Below, in pieces: positions 20,994 to 30,268 of a stretch of DNA of 64,000 nt. The stretch's first letter is position 1; the number at the start of each line of letters is the position of its first letter. The translations under genes were made by a program, and so were the position numbers. The notes beneath the pieces were generated by a model. The model was not told the origin of the DNA. It saw only the letters and a list, made by a program, of their open reading frames with translations, and searched no databases. The DNA lies in NCBI RefSeq assembly GCF_023718305.1, contig NZ_QEYO01000005.1, positions 62,001 through 126,000 of the forward strand. The letters run 5' to 3'. Source of the DNA: Gramella sp. AN32. GTDB taxonomy: Bacteria > Bacteroidota > Bacteroidia > Flavobacteriales > Flavobacteriaceae.

Positions 20994-21024
20994 TTGTTGG
21001 ACACTCTAAAAATGGTTAGTTTTG
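20994..21024 (+). promoter_or_regulatory. Promoter of proS
   Basis: -33 TTG at 20994-20996 (a second TTG at 20997-20999), spacer of 20 (or 17) bases, then TAGTTTTG (21017-21024), matching TAnnTTTG. Confidence 0.55.
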
Positions 21025-21085
21025 CCCGAACAGGTTAGTGTGATTACGCCTAAAAAGATACAAGTTTTATGCCAAATTACAAGTA

Positions 21086-22564
21086 ATGAGCAAGAATCTA
21101 ACAACAAGAGAGCAGGATTATTCCAAATGGTATAATGAATTGGTGGTAAAGGCCGACTTAGCTGAAAACTCGGCTGTTCGCGGGTGCATGGTAATTAAAC
21201 CTTACGGTTACGCTATATGGGAGAAGATGCAGGCGGAATTGGATAGGATGTTCAAAGAAACGGGACATCAAAATGCATATTTTCCATTGTTTGTTCCCAA
21301 AAGTTTATTTGAAGCTGAAGAAAAAAATGCGGAAGGTTTTGCTAAGGAATGTGCAGTGGTAACGCATTATAGATTAAAAAATGATCCGGAGAATCCCGGG
21401 AAGTTGATGGTTGATCCTGAAGCGAAACTGGAGGAAGAACTTGTAGTGCGCCCAACTTCTGAAGCTATAATCTGGAGTACCTATAAGAACTGGATCCAGT
21501 CTTATCGGGATCTTCCCATAAAAATAAATCAGTGGGCCAATGTGGTTCGCTGGGAAATGAGGACTCGCTTATTTTTAAGGACTTCTGAATTCTTGTGGCA
21601 GGAAGGGCATACCGCCCATGAAACCAAAAAAGAAGCTTTAGAAGAGACTGAATTAATGAACGATATCTATGCTGAATTCGCTGAAAAATTCATGGCAATT
21701 CCTGTAGTGAAAGGAGCGAAATCTGAAAATGAAAAGTTCGCCGGAGCTTTGGAAACTTATTGTATTGAAGCACTGATGCAGGACGGGAAAGCGCTTCAGG
21801 CTGGGACTTCACATTTTTTGGGTCAAAATTTCGCCAAGGCCTTCGATGTGAAATATGCATCGAAAGAAGGTGGTTTAGAATATGTTTGGGCAACGTCCTG
21901 GGGCGTTTCCACCAGGTTGATGGGAGCGTTGATCATGACCCATAGTGATGATAAAGGATTGGTGTTGCCTCCAAATTTGGCGCCTATTCAGGTGGTAATT
22001 ATTCCTATATATAAAGGAGAAGAGCAATTGCAGCAAATTTCTGAAGTTGCCAACAAAATGGTAAAAGAACTTCGAGCCGTGGGAGTTTCCGTAAAATTTG
22101 ATAACAATGATAATCAAAAGCCGGGATGGAAATTTGCACAATACGAGCTTCAGGGAGTGCCTGTGCGTTTAGCGATTGGACCAAAGGATCTTGAAAAAGG
22201 AACGGTTGAGCTTGCCAGAAGGGATACGCTTACCAAAGAATTTGTAAATCAGGATGAAGTGGTTTCAAAAATTAAAGCTTTGATGACTACAATTCAGGAT
22301 GATTTATTTGAGAAAGCAAAAAAATTCCGCGATGAACATATCACGGCTGTTGATACCTTCGATGAGTTCAAAAAAGTGTTGAAAGATAAAGGAGGTTTTA
22401 TCTCTGCGCATTGGGATGGAACTTCAGAAACTGAGAATAGAATTAAAGAGTTAACTAAAGCTACCATTAGATGTATTCCTTTCGATTCTAAAGAAGAGCA
22501 GGGAAAATGTGTACTTACTGGGGAAAAATCTGAAAGAAGGGTGCTTTTTGCTAAGGCTTATTAA
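21086..22564 (+). CDS. proS: Prolyl-tRNA synthetase (archaeal/eukaryotic-like type)
   Basis: Class II synthetase charging tRNA-Pro. 492 residues, the short form without the INS editing domain. Features: the class II motif region [37 protein letters not shown], the motif-2 [18 protein letters not shown] segment, [14 protein letters not shown], a WGVSTR motif, the anticodon-binding domain after about residue 300, and a C-terminal region with [18 protein letters not shown]. Followed by two tRNA-Glu genes and rpsT, an arrangement I recall from other flavobacteria. Confidence 0.95.
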   Translation: MSKNLTTREQDYSKWYNELVVKADLAENSAVRGCMVIKPYGYAIWEKMQAELDRMFKETGHQNAYFPLFVPKSLFEAEEKNAEGFAKECAVVTHYRLKNDPENPGKLMVDPEAKLEEELVVRPTSEAIIWSTYKNWIQSYRDLPIKINQWANVVRWEMRTRLFLRTSEFLWQEGHTAHETKKEALEETELMNDIYAEFAEKFMAIPVVKGAKSENEKFAGALETYCIEALMQDGKALQAGTSHFLGQNFAKAFDVKYASKEGGLEYVWATSWGVSTRLMGALIMTHSDDKGLVLPPNLAPIQVVIIPIYKGEEQLQQISEVANKMVKELRAVGVSVKFDNNDNQKPGWKFAQYELQGVPVRLAIGPKDLEKGTVELARRDTLTKEFVNQDEVVSKIKALMTTIQDDLFEKAKKFRDEHITAVDTFDEFKKVLKDKGGFISAHWDGTSETENRIKELTKATIRCIPFDSKEEQGKCVLTGEKSERRVLFAKAY

Positions 22565-22589
22565 ATATTTTAATTTTTTTTCAGCAACA

Positions 22590-22620
22590 TTTGTGGCATT
22601 AAAAAATAGTTGTATTTTTG
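22590..22620 (+). promoter_or_regulatory. Promoter of the tRNA-Glu pair
   Basis: A consensus Bacteroidota promoter: TTTG (22590-22593), 19-base spacer, TATTTTTG (22613-22620). It starts 22 bases before the first tRNA. Confidence 0.75.
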
Positions 22621-22642
22621 CATCCGCATTTGAAATAAAAAT

Positions 22643-22714
22643 GGTCCGTTCGTCTAGGGGTTAGGACGCCAGGTTTTCATCCTGGTAACAGGGGTTCGAT
22701 TCCCCTACGGACTA
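22643..22714 (+). tRNA. tRNA-Glu (anticodon TTC), copy 1
   Basis: A 72-base cloverleaf: acceptor GGTCCGT pairs with ACGGACT (G-U at the end), anticodon stem CCAGG/CCTGG around the loop TTTTCAT (anticodon TTC), and a T-arm with GGTTCGATTCC. No CCA is encoded. It is identical to copy 2. Confidence 0.97.
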
Positions 22715-22779
22715 CTAAAATTTCTGCATTGAGTTGCAGAGGATGTTTAAGCAGGAATTCTGCTTTTGAAATAAATCAT

Positions 22780-22851
22780 GGTCCGTTCGTCTAGGGGTTA
22801 GGACGCCAGGTTTTCATCCTGGTAACAGGGGTTCGATTCCCCTACGGACTA
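22780..22851 (+). tRNA. tRNA-Glu (anticodon TTC), copy 2
   Basis: Base-for-base identical to copy 1, separated by 65 bases. No separate promoter is obvious in the spacer, so both are probably cut from one precursor that may run on into rpsT. Confidence 0.97.
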
Positions 22852-22880
22852 CTTTTAAAAAATTAATAAACAATAAAATA

Positions 22881-23129
22881 ATGGCAAATCATAAGTCGGC
22901 GTTGAAGAGGATTCGTAGCAATGAGACTAAGCGTCTTAGAAATCGCTACCAGCATAAAACTACCAGAAACGCAATAAAAAAATTGCGTGATTCTGATAAG
23001 AAAGAAGCAGAGGGATTATTGCCTTCAGTAATTTCTATGTTAGATAAACTGGCTAAGAACAATATTATACATGATAATAAAGCTGCTAACTTAAAGTCTA
23101 AGTTGACTAAGCACGTGGCAGCATTATAA
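22881..23129 (+). CDS. rpsT: 30S ribosomal protein S20
   Basis: 82 residues, the usual length. The basic start [26 protein letters not shown] and the helical Lys/Arg-rich body are typical of S20, which binds 16S rRNA early in 30S assembly. It lies 29 bases after the second tRNA-Glu and probably shares its transcript. Confidence 0.95.
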   Translation: MANHKSALKRIRSNETKRLRNRYQHKTTRNAIKKLRDSDKKEAEGLLPSVISMLDKLAKNNIIHDNKAANLKSKLTKHVAAL

Positions 23130-23155
23130 TTTTAGCAGTGTTCAATTTATAAGAG

Positions 23156-23184
23156 AATGCTTTCCTTAGGGGAGGCATTTTTTT
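23156..23184 (+). terminator. rpsT terminator
   Basis: Stem AATGCTTTCC / GGGAGGCATT (with G-U pairs) followed by a run of T; it is located just before the convergent glutaminase stop. Confidence 0.75.
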
Positions 23185-23189
23185 ATTTT

Positions 23190-24104
23190 TTAAAAAACTG
23201 AAACTCCTGTAAGCGTGGTCAACCTTTCCAGAGCTTTCATTCCAAGTTCAGAATTTCCTTTTTCATTTAGGATGGGACTCCAAACGGCTACGGAATAATT
23301 CTCCGGATGCACGGCAACAATTCCGCCGCCTACGCCACTTTTTCCGGGTAAGCCAACCTGAAAGCTAAATTCACCCGCTTCATCATAGAATCCGCAGGTT
23401 TGCATTAATGCGTTGATTCGCTTCACGGTCTTGCGTTTTAAGATCTTTTCATCGGTTTCCAGAATTCTTCCGCGGTTCGCGAAAAGCATAAAAGCTTTCG
23501 ACAGTTCATGGCAGCTCATTTCAATGCTGCATTGGTGAAAATAAAAGTCTACAATTTTATCTACGTCACCTTTAATATTTCCCAGGCCTTTGATATAATT
23601 TACCAAAGCTAAATTTCTATAACCTGTAGCTTTTTCAGAAGCCGCCACTTTCAGATCAAAATCAATATTTGAATTTCCGGTGAGTTTTCGAACGAAGTCC
23701 AATAACTCCTTTTTTGGATCATCAAGATGGTCTACCAGAATATCAGCAATAACAAGTGCGCCGGCATTAATAAACGGATTTCTGGGAATGCCATGTTCAT
23801 ATTCCAGTTGCATTAAACTATTGAAAGGATCTCCTGAAGGTTCCACTGAAACCCTGTCCCATAGATCTTCCCCCATCAATCTCATGGCCATTGCCAAAGT
23901 GAAAACCTTGGAGATACTTTGGATGCTAAACTTTTCTTCACTATCGCCGAAGCTATAGTTCTCATGGTCCCCGCAATAAACATGCATGCCGAATTTTCTG
24001 CGATCTACTTTTGCAAGTTCCGGAATATAAGAAGCGACTCTACCGCGAACATCCCGGTAGCTCATTTCCTCATAAATCGAATTTAAAATTTGCTGATATT
24101 CCAT
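23190..24104 (-). CDS. glsA: Glutaminase
   Basis: Hydrolyses glutamine to glutamate and ammonia. 304 residues, the single-domain beta-lactamase-like glutaminase. The SxxK catalytic motif is S63-I-S-K66 (in SIQSISKVF); other family blocks are NPFINAGALV, SEKATGYRNLAL and GLPGKSGVGGGI. It follows peptidase E by one base on the minus strand, so the pair is probably co-transcribed and could act in amino-acid release. Confidence 0.93.
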   Translation of the reverse strand: MEYQQILNSIYEEMSYRDVRGRVASYIPELAKVDRRKFGMHVYCGDHENYSFGDSEEKFSIQSISKVFTLAMAMRLMGEDLWDRVSVEPSGDPFNSLMQLEYEHGIPRNPFINAGALVIADILVDHLDDPKKELLDFVRKLTGNSNIDFDLKVAASEKATGYRNLALVNYIKGLGNIKGDVDKIVDFYFHQCSIEMSCHELSKAFMLFANRGRILETDEKILKRKTVKRINALMQTCGFYDEAGEFSFQVGLPGKSGVGGGIVAVHPENYSVAVWSPILNEKGNSELGMKALERLTTLTGVSVF

Positions 24105-24105
24105 A

Positions 24106-24810
24106 TTAGTTTAAATGACTTAGATCTGTGTCCGTACTAACTTCTTCCGGCTGTTTATCCTTCCTGAAAATTCTGGCTTCCAAATCACCCTTCAAAATTA
24201 TTTGATCTTTTCTTGCTTCAAGCCAGCTTCCTTCTCGTAAACCCACAACCGGTTGCGAATTTATAGCATGAAATTCATGGATTCGGGTCTCTCTTGTCTC
24301 GCCTTTATGCGTAGAACCTGGATCTGGATCGAGGTAATGCGGATTGATATTAAAAGGAATAATCCCTAAAGTTTTAAAACTGGAAGGATAGACAATAGGC
24401 ATATCGTTAGTAGTTTGCATGGTCAGACCGGCAATATTGGTACCGGCACTGGTGCCCATATATGGCATTCCCTCGCGAATCTTATCCCGTAAAACATTCA
24501 TGACCCCGTTTCTATATAATTCTGAAACCAATAAAAATGTATTTCCGCCTCCGGTAAACACCCCTTCAGCATTTTCGATGGCTGCAATTGGATCTTTAAA
24601 TTCATGAATTCCTTTCAATTCAATACCATATTTAAGAAATGCTTCGGAAGCTTTTTCAGTATATTCTTCATACGTTATTCCGCCAGGCCGGGCATATGGT
24701 ATAAAGATCACCTCTTTTGAATCTTTAAATAAGTTTGAAATTTCCTTTTCAAGATATTCCAGATACTGTTGATTGTGCAGGGTTGAAGTACTCGCTAAAA
24801 GTGCGTTCAT
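24106..24810 (-). CDS. pepE: Dipeptidase E (peptidase S51)
   Basis: Cytoplasmic alpha-aspartyl dipeptidase. 234 residues aligning end to end with E. coli PepE. The candidate triad is visible: S121 in GTSAGTN, D136 in TTNDMPIV and H158 in NINPHYLD; also TGGGNTF and HKGETRETRI. The stop lies 1 base before the glutaminase ATG, which suggests an operon for using Asp-containing dipeptides and glutamine. Confidence 0.92.
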   Translation of the reverse strand: MNALLASTSTLHNQQYLEYLEKEISNLFKDSKEVIFIPYARPGGITYEEYTEKASEAFLKYGIELKGIHEFKDPIAAIENAEGVFTGGGNTFLLVSELYRNGVMNVLRDKIREGMPYMGTSAGTNIAGLTMQTTNDMPIVYPSSFKTLGIIPFNINPHYLDPDPGSTHKGETRETRIHEFHAINSQPVVGLREGSWLEARKDQIILKGDLEARIFRKDKQPEEVSTDTDLSHLN

Positions 24811-24931
24811 GGAAAAGATTTAGCGTAAAAGTACCTAATTACGCGCTTTATATGAAGAATTTTGGGTGTTCATAGGCGAAAACTATGTTTTAGTTCGTTA
24901 TGTTAATCAACCTACTTACTAACCATCCGTT

Positions 24932-25720
24932 TTGTTGAAGAAAATCAAATATTTAATTCTGCTAATTTTTATTAGCAATGCTGCAAATTATCTCCATGCG
25001 CAGGAAGAAATAATGCTGGAAGGCAGGATCATTTCAGACAGTCTTGTGCCTCAAAGTGTAAATGTTGTAAACCTTAATATTGAAAAAGGAAGTTTGAGCA
25101 AAGAGGATGGAAGTTTTCAAATTCCTGTGCGGGTTAACGACAGCATACTTTTTTCTTCCCTTCAATTTGAAACCAGGATCATTGTAATTTCCGAAGAGAT
25201 CTTTGAAAAGAAAAATCTGGTCATGAGAGTGTACCCTAAAATGAATGAATTGGATGAGATTAGGATTAGTGATATAAAACTTACGGGAAATTTGGGTGAG
25301 GATATCCAGCAAATTAAAACCTTTAAACGAGAAATGTATGGCATCCCCGAGAATACAGTGCCAATTTCTCAAAATGAACGCATGATGTACACGGCTACAC
25401 ATTCCGCTGGTGGAATTCCTTTAGATCTTCTTTTAAATACTATCAACGGGAAAATTAATATGCTGAAAAAGGTTAGAAAAAACGATGTTCTTTCCAAATA
25501 TGCTGAGCGTGGTTTAAATACTGCAGGAATTAGTTTTTTTGTAAATGATCTGGGGATCGAAAATGATGAGGTGATCAATTACCTCTATTACTGTGCAGAA
25601 AAACCAGAATTTCGCCACTTAATTGATGTAAAAGATGTTTTTGGGATCCTGCAATTTTATTCTGAAAACCTAGCGGGGTTTGAACAGTTGAGGAATGGGA
25701 AAAATGATCCCGAAAATTGA
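24932..25720 (+). CDS. Exported carboxypeptidase-regulatory-like protein, paralogue A of three
   Basis: 262 residues with a signal peptide (to about residue 24, LHAQ). The start is TTG at 24932 or the adjacent TTG at 24935 (MKKIKYL); no ATG is available. Residues about 27-110 form a beta-sandwich like the carboxypeptidase regulatory (CarboxypepD_reg-like) domain: LEGRIISDS, VNVVNLNIEKGSLS, GSFQIPV, FSSLQFE. The second half is helical and contains YYCAEKPEFR followed by a segment ending in QLRNG. No catalytic motif is visible. It heads a tight run with its two paralogues, a DUF6702-like gene and an M1 peptidase. Function unknown. Confidence 0.75.
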   Translation: MLKKIKYLILLIFISNAANYLHAQEEIMLEGRIISDSLVPQSVNVVNLNIEKGSLSKEDGSFQIPVRVNDSILFSSLQFETRIIVISEEIFEKKNLVMRVYPKMNELDEIRISDIKLTGNLGEDIQQIKTFKREMYGIPENTVPISQNERMMYTATHSAGGIPLDLLLNTINGKINMLKKVRKNDVLSKYAERGLNTAGISFFVNDLGIENDEVINYLYYCAEKPEFRHLIDVKDVFGILQFYSENLAGFEQLRNGKNDPEN

Positions 25721-25723
25721 TCT

Positions 25724-26549
25724 ATGCGTGTTTTAATATCCATGCTGGTTTGCCTGTTTTTTATCTGCCAGCCGGAAACTTTAAAAGCCCAGGAAAGGCA
25801 AATCATTACCGGCAAAATTATAGTCGATTCTATTTCGCGGGAAGGTATTCATGTGATTAATCTAACATCAGAAATTGGAACAACGACTGATAAGAATGGG
25901 AATTTCAAAATTCCAGTAAACTTAAAAGATACCCTTTATTTTTCCTCCCTTCAATTTGAAAATCGAAATTATGTTTTACAAACTGAAGATTTAAGAAGAT
26001 TGTACATTGAGGTGAGGCTGGAGAAGAAATTCAATGAATTGGAGGAGGTGAATATAGATAATATAAAATTGAGCGGATATCTTGACAATGATCTTTCGAA
26101 AATTAAGTTTTTCGATAGGGAGAAACACCATATCCCGTATCCTGAAAAGAATATAAGCCAGACCGAAAGAAGAATTTTTACGGCAACTACTGGCCCGGGT
26201 GGACAAAAACTTACCGTATTTTCCATATTATCAGGAACTATCCCATTTGATCCAATAATTAATGGGATTTCAGGCAAAACAAAATATTTAAAAGAACTTT
26301 GATAAACAGGACAAATTAGAGTTAAGCATACAAAAACAAATAAATTATTTAGGAACAAGTTTTTTTCTTCAGGAAATGGGGCTTCCGGAAACAGAAATAG
26401 CGAATTTTCTTTATTACTGTGCAGAGAAACCTGAGTTTAGATATTTGCTCAAGATCAATGATATTATAGGTATTCGCGAATTTTATGTAAACAATCTTGA
26501 GAGTTTTTTAAAGATGCGCAACGGAGAGACAAAATTTGAAAATGAATGA
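25724..26549 (+). pseudogene. Paralogue B of the exported family, frameshifted
   Basis: The frame from ATG 25724 encodes a signal peptide and the regulatory-like beta domain (GKIIVDSISREGIHVINL ...) but stops at TGA 26300-26302 after 192 residues. Directly after it, in the next frame (26292-26549), the missing C-terminal half continues: LGTSFFLQEMGLPE, YYCAEKPEFRYLL and LKMRNGE, matching paralogue A. One extra A in the run AAAA at 26290-26293 would account for the shift; removing one A restores a frame of about 274 residues. The restored stop overlaps the ATG of paralogue C (ATGA 26546-26549), as expected for a gene that was intact until recently. It could also be a sequencing error or slippage-dependent. 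Confidence 0.85.
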
Positions 26550-27298
26550 TTTTTAGGAGGATATTAGTGTTTTTTTTATTGCTTCAGCCATTCATTCTTT
26601 TTGCACAGGAAAGACAAATTATTACCGGCGAAATTATAGCTGATTCTGTCTCCAGGCAGGGCATTCATGTAATCAACTTAACTTCGGAAAAGGGAACAAC
26701 TTCTGATAAGAATGGAAGATTCAAAATTCCCGTAGGATTAAAAGATTCTTTATACTTTTCATCTGTACAACTGGAAAATAAAAATTATGTGATTCATCAA
26801 AAGGATTTACAGCCCCAATTGTTAAGAATTGTTTTACTCCCAAAATTCAATGAACTGGAAGAAATTAATCTGGATGATATTCGGCTTTCCGGGGTACTTT
26901 CAAAAGATATTGATAAATTACCCAAATTTATTTATGAAAAACTGGGAATTCCTTTTCCGGAGCAAAGACGTTCCAGTCTTGAACTTGCCGTAAATTCAGC
27001 GAGTGCAGATCCCATCAGTTTGCTGCTTAATACCCTTAATGGAAATATTAAGGAAATAAAAAAGGCCTTAGAAAATTCAGAAAAAGGCAAACTGGCGATC
27101 GAAGCATTCGAGATGTTATCACCTTCCATATTCCTGAACGAATATGGTATTGCAGAAATTGACGGGCTCAATTTTATGTATTTTTGTCAGAAATATCCCC
27201 AGTTTAAAGAGGTGGTTCATAAGAACAATGCTTTAATTCTTATGGAATATCTGCATACAAAAATTGATGGATTTAAAAACTGGAGAGGTTTGGACTAA
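26546..27298 (+). CDS. Exported carboxypeptidase-regulatory-like protein, paralogue C
   Basis: 250 residues with a signal peptide (to LFAQ, about residue 20). It is closely similar to paralogue B in its N-terminal half (ERQIITG.IIADSVS, IHVINLTSEKGTTSDKNG, FKIPV.LKDS.YFSS) and more diverged in the C-terminal half (SIFLNEYGIAE, MYFCQKYPQFK in place of YYCAEKPEFR). It overlaps the restored end of B by four bases. Function unknown; probably periplasmic or outer-membrane associated. The close B/C similarity indicates a more recent duplication than A. Confidence 0.75.
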   Translation: MIFRRILVFFLLLQPFILFAQERQIITGEIIADSVSRQGIHVINLTSEKGTTSDKNGRFKIPVGLKDSLYFSSVQLENKNYVIHQKDLQPQLLRIVLLPKFNELEEINLDDIRLSGVLSKDIDKLPKFIYEKLGIPFPEQRRSSLELAVNSASADPISLLLNTLNGNIKEIKKALENSEKGKLAIEAFEMLSPSIFLNEYGIAEIDGLNFMYFCQKYPQFKEVVHKNNALILMEYLHTKIDGFKNWRGLD

Positions 27299-27327
27299 AT
27301 ATTGCTATTTACAGGAAAATTGAAAGA

Positions 27328-27828
27328 ATGAAAAGAATTGTTGTGCTGCTTTGTATGGTTTTTACCTTGTTTTCCTTTAAAACGATAGACCATGAATCTT
27401 ATTTAAGCGTTACTGAAATTGAATATCGTGAAGATTTACATGATGTTCAAATTATCTCCCGGGTTTTTTTAAATGATTTTGAAGATGTTTTAACTAAGCG
27501 ATATGCCCAGGAAATCAGCCTTTCTAATGAGGGGGATCTAAAAAAAAACAAAGATGTTTTAGAAAAATATCTCCAAAACAAATTGTTCATTGAAGTAGAT
27601 AACAAAAAGTTAGATCTACATTTTCTTGGAAGTAAATATGATGCAGATCAACTCGTTCTTTTTATTGAAGTGAAGGATGTAAATTCCTTTAAAAAAGTGA
27701 AAGTCGAAAACCTTATTCTCACCGATCTTTTCGACGCTCAAAAGAATATTGTACATGTGAAGAGAGGTAAAAAAATTGAAAGTATGCTTCTTATGAAAGA
27801 AACCGGGGCGCAACTGGCATCTTTTTAA
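27328..27828 (+). CDS. DUF6702-like exported protein
   Basis: 166 residues with an N-terminal hydrophobic signal (MKRIVVLLCMVFTLFSF). The features HESYLSVTEIEYRE, LHDVQIISRVFLNDFEDVL, LQNKLFIEVDNKKLDLHFLG and LLLMKETGAQLASF recall the DUF6702 family, which I associate with a neighbouring M1 peptidase in flavobacteria; the family name is from memory. Function unknown. It lies 29 bases after paralogue C and 60 before the peptidase. Confidence 0.65.
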   Translation: MKRIVVLLCMVFTLFSFKTIDHESYLSVTEIEYREDLHDVQIISRVFLNDFEDVLTKRYAQEISLSNEGDLKKNKDVLEKYLQNKLFIEVDNKKLDLHFLGSKYDADQLVLFIEVKDVNSFKKVKVENLILTDLFDAQKNIVHVKRGKKIESMLLMKETGAQLASF

Positions 27829-27888
27829 ACTTCAATTCTTTCTAAAGATAAATTAGATTATTTTAGCAATCCTAAAAATATATTTTAA

Positions 27889-30189
27889 ATGAAGAGATTA
27901 AACATTGTATGCTCCATGTTCATGATGTTCTTTTTCGTTGGGCTTTCCGCTCAAGATACAGAACAGCAGGAGCCAAAGCAGGAAGGTCACACCAACCAAA
28001 ACAAATTCCGCCAGATGTACATGGAATTTGCAACTCCTAATCAATATAGAACTGCTTCAGGTGCTCCGGGACCTTCTTATTATCAGAATGAAGCCGATTA
28101 TAAAATGGACATTGTGCTGGATGATAAAAATTCAGTAATAAAAGGTGAAGAGACAATTACCTACCATAATAATTCTCCGCAGGACCTTGAATATCTTTGG
28201 GTTCAGTTAGACCAAAATATTAGAAAAAAAGATTCTCCTTCTTTAATTAAAGATGGCGAGGGAATGGCTCCGGCAACTACTCCGGAAAGATTTGCCAGTA
28301 CTTATTTACAGGAACCTTTTGATGGCGGTTTTAATATTGAAAAAGTCGCTGCTAATGGGAAGGATTTAAAATATACCATTCATGAGACCATGATGCGTAT
28401 AGATATGCCCCAGCCTTTAAAAGCAGGTGAAAGCTATGTTTTTGATATCAAATGGAATTATAATGTGAACAATCACGTGACGAATAGGGCGCGTTCCGGT
28501 TATGAATTTTTTCCTGAAGACGGGAACAAAGCGTATGTGATCGCTCAGTTCTTTCCAAGAATGGCGGTTTATAACGATGTTGAAGGGTGGCAAAATATGC
28601 AATTTTGGGGAAGTGGTGAGTTTGCTTTACCTTTTGGGGATTATGAAGTGAATATCACCGTACCGGCAGACCACATCATGGAAGCTACCGGGGAACTTCA
28701 GAATAGAAAAGATGTCTACACTAAAGACATGATGAAACGATATGACCAGGCAAAAAAATCTTATGATAAACCTGTGATCATTCGTACTCAGGAAGAAGCG
28801 GTTGCTGCTGAAAAAGGTTTTTCTGAAAAGACCCATACCTGGAAATATAAAGCTGAAATGGTTCGTGACTTTGCGTTTTCAACTTCAAGAAAATTTATAG
28901 TTGATATGATGGCGACAGATGTAATGGGTAAAGATGTTATGGCTGTTTCCGTATATCCAAAAGAAGGAAATCCTCTTTGGGAAGAATGGTCTACCAGAGC
29001 GGTTGCCAGTACTTTAAAGAGTTATTCAGACCATACCTTCCAGTATCCTTATCACAAAGCAGTCTCTGTACATGCTAAAAATCAAGGAATGGAATATCCC
29101 ATGATTTGCTGGAATTATGGTCGTCCTGATGAAGATGGAAGTTATAATGATCGTACAAAATTTGGGATGATAAGTGTGATTATTCATGAAGTTGGACATA
29201 ACTTTTTTCCCATGATCGTAAACTCAGACGAGCGCCAGTGGGGTTGGATGGATGAAGGGATCAATACTTTTGTTCAATATATGGCAGAGCAGGAATTTGG
29301 GGAAGCCTATCCTAATGCAATCCCGGGATTAGATGCTTATCCTTCCAGAAGGGGACAACCCAATAAAATTGTGCCTTACATGAAAGGGAACCAGGATTAT
29401 ATTTCGCCAATTATGGCCAATCCAGAAGAAGTTTTTCAGTTAGGAAATAACGCCTATGGCAAACCTGCCACTGCGCTTAATATTCTTAGAGAAACTGTTC
29501 TTGGAAGGGAATTGTTTGATTACGCTTTTCACACCTATTCTCATAGATGGATGTTTAAACACCCAACTCCTGAAGACTTTTTCCGTACGATGGAAGATGC
29601 TTCGAGCGTTGACCTTGACTGGTTCTGGAGAGGTTGGTTCTATACGACAGATAATGTTGATATAGGAATCAAAGAAGTGAATAAATATTATGTTACGGAT
29701 ACTCCTACAGAAGCTGGTACAGAAATGCTAAAGCGATATGGTGCGAATCCCGAAGAAATAAAAGCCCTTTATGTGGTTACTGAAGATGACGCCTCTTTTA
29801 AACCTGAAATGAAAGATCAGGCTTTAATGGATAATCCAACGTTGAATCAATATATGATGGATAACTTCAGCGAAGAGGAAAGAAAGAACATCAAGGCTCC
29901 TAAGTATTTTTATCAGGTTGTTTTTGAAAAACCGGGAGGTTTGGTAATGCCATTGATTGTTGAGCTTACCTATGCTGATGGTTCTAAAGAAAAAAGAACA
30001 TATCCAGTTCAAATTTGGAGAAAAAATGATGATGTGGTTAGTAAAGTAATTCCGTCTAATAAAGAAATTACCAATATAACTATAGATCCAGACCTGGAAA
30101 CTGCTGATGTTAATGTAGATAACAACAGCTGGCCTAAATCTCAAAATAAGAGTGAGTTTGATGAATTTAAGGAAGATGCTCAGGACTAA
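27889..30189 (+). CDS. M1 family zinc aminopeptidase-like metallopeptidase, exported
   Basis: 766 residues with a signal peptide (ending GLSAQ). The gluzincin motif H433-E-V-G-H437 is followed 18 residues later by E456 (WMDEG), completing the zinc site; a GMEYP segment replaces the classical GAMEN exopeptidase loop. A Tyr-containing stretch (NAYGKPATALNILRE) follows. The last 180 residues are beta-rich. It probably trims peptides in the periplasm. The proximity of three exported paralogues and a DUF6702-like protein suggests they serve or are processed by it; that link is inference. A hairpin terminator follows. Confidence 0.88.
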   Translation: MKRLNIVCSMFMMFFFVGLSAQDTEQQEPKQEGHTNQNKFRQMYMEFATPNQYRTASGAPGPSYYQNEADYKMDIVLDDKNSVIKGEETITYHNNSPQDLEYLWVQLDQNIRKKDSPSLIKDGEGMAPATTPERFASTYLQEPFDGGFNIEKVAANGKDLKYTIHETMMRIDMPQPLKAGESYVFDIKWNYNVNNHVTNRARSGYEFFPEDGNKAYVIAQFFPRMAVYNDVEGWQNMQFWGSGEFALPFGDYEVNITVPADHIMEATGELQNRKDVYTKDMMKRYDQAKKSYDKPVIIRTQEEAVAAEKGFSEKTHTWKYKAEMVRDFAFSTSRKFIVDMMATDVMGKDVMAVSVYPKEGNPLWEEWSTRAVASTLKSYSDHTFQYPYHKAVSVHAKNQGMEYPMICWNYGRPDEDGSYNDRTKFGMISVIIHEVGHNFFPMIVNSDERQWGWMDEGINTFVQYMAEQEFGEAYPNAIPGLDAYPSRRGQPNKIVPYMKGNQDYISPIMANPEEVFQLGNNAYGKPATALNILRETVLGRELFDYAFHTYSHRWMFKHPTPEDFFRTMEDASSVDLDWFWRGWFYTTDNVDIGIKEVNKYYVTDTPTEAGTEMLKRYGANPEEIKALYVVTEDDASFKPEMKDQALMDNPTLNQYMMDNFSEEERKNIKAPKYFYQVVFEKPGGLVMPLIVELTYADGSKEKRTYPVQIWRKNDDVVSKVIPSNKEITNITIDPDLETADVNVDNNSWPKSQNKSEFDEFKEDAQD

Positions 30190-30208
30190 TTATAGTCAAT
30201 AAATATTT

Positions 30209-30237
30209 AAGCCGACTTTAACGAGTCGGCTTTTTTT
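30209..30237 (+). terminator. Terminator after the M1 peptidase gene
   Basis: Perfect stem AAGCCGACT / AGTCGGCTT, 6-base loop, seven T. Confidence 0.9.
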
Positions 30238-30254
30238 ATGATTAAATTTGTAAT

Positions 30255-30262
30255 TATATTTG
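30255..30262 (+). promoter_or_regulatory. -7 promoter element of tatA
   Basis: TATATTTG matches TAnnTTTG and ends 6 bases before ATG 30269. A second match, TAAATTTG, lies at 30243-30250. Confidence 0.55.
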
Positions 30263-30268
30263 ATCCCT

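Noticed and set aside
26303..26549. Stand-alone small gene after paralogue B
   Set aside because: No start codon in a suitable place; the residues continue paralogue B, so it is treated as the shifted second half.
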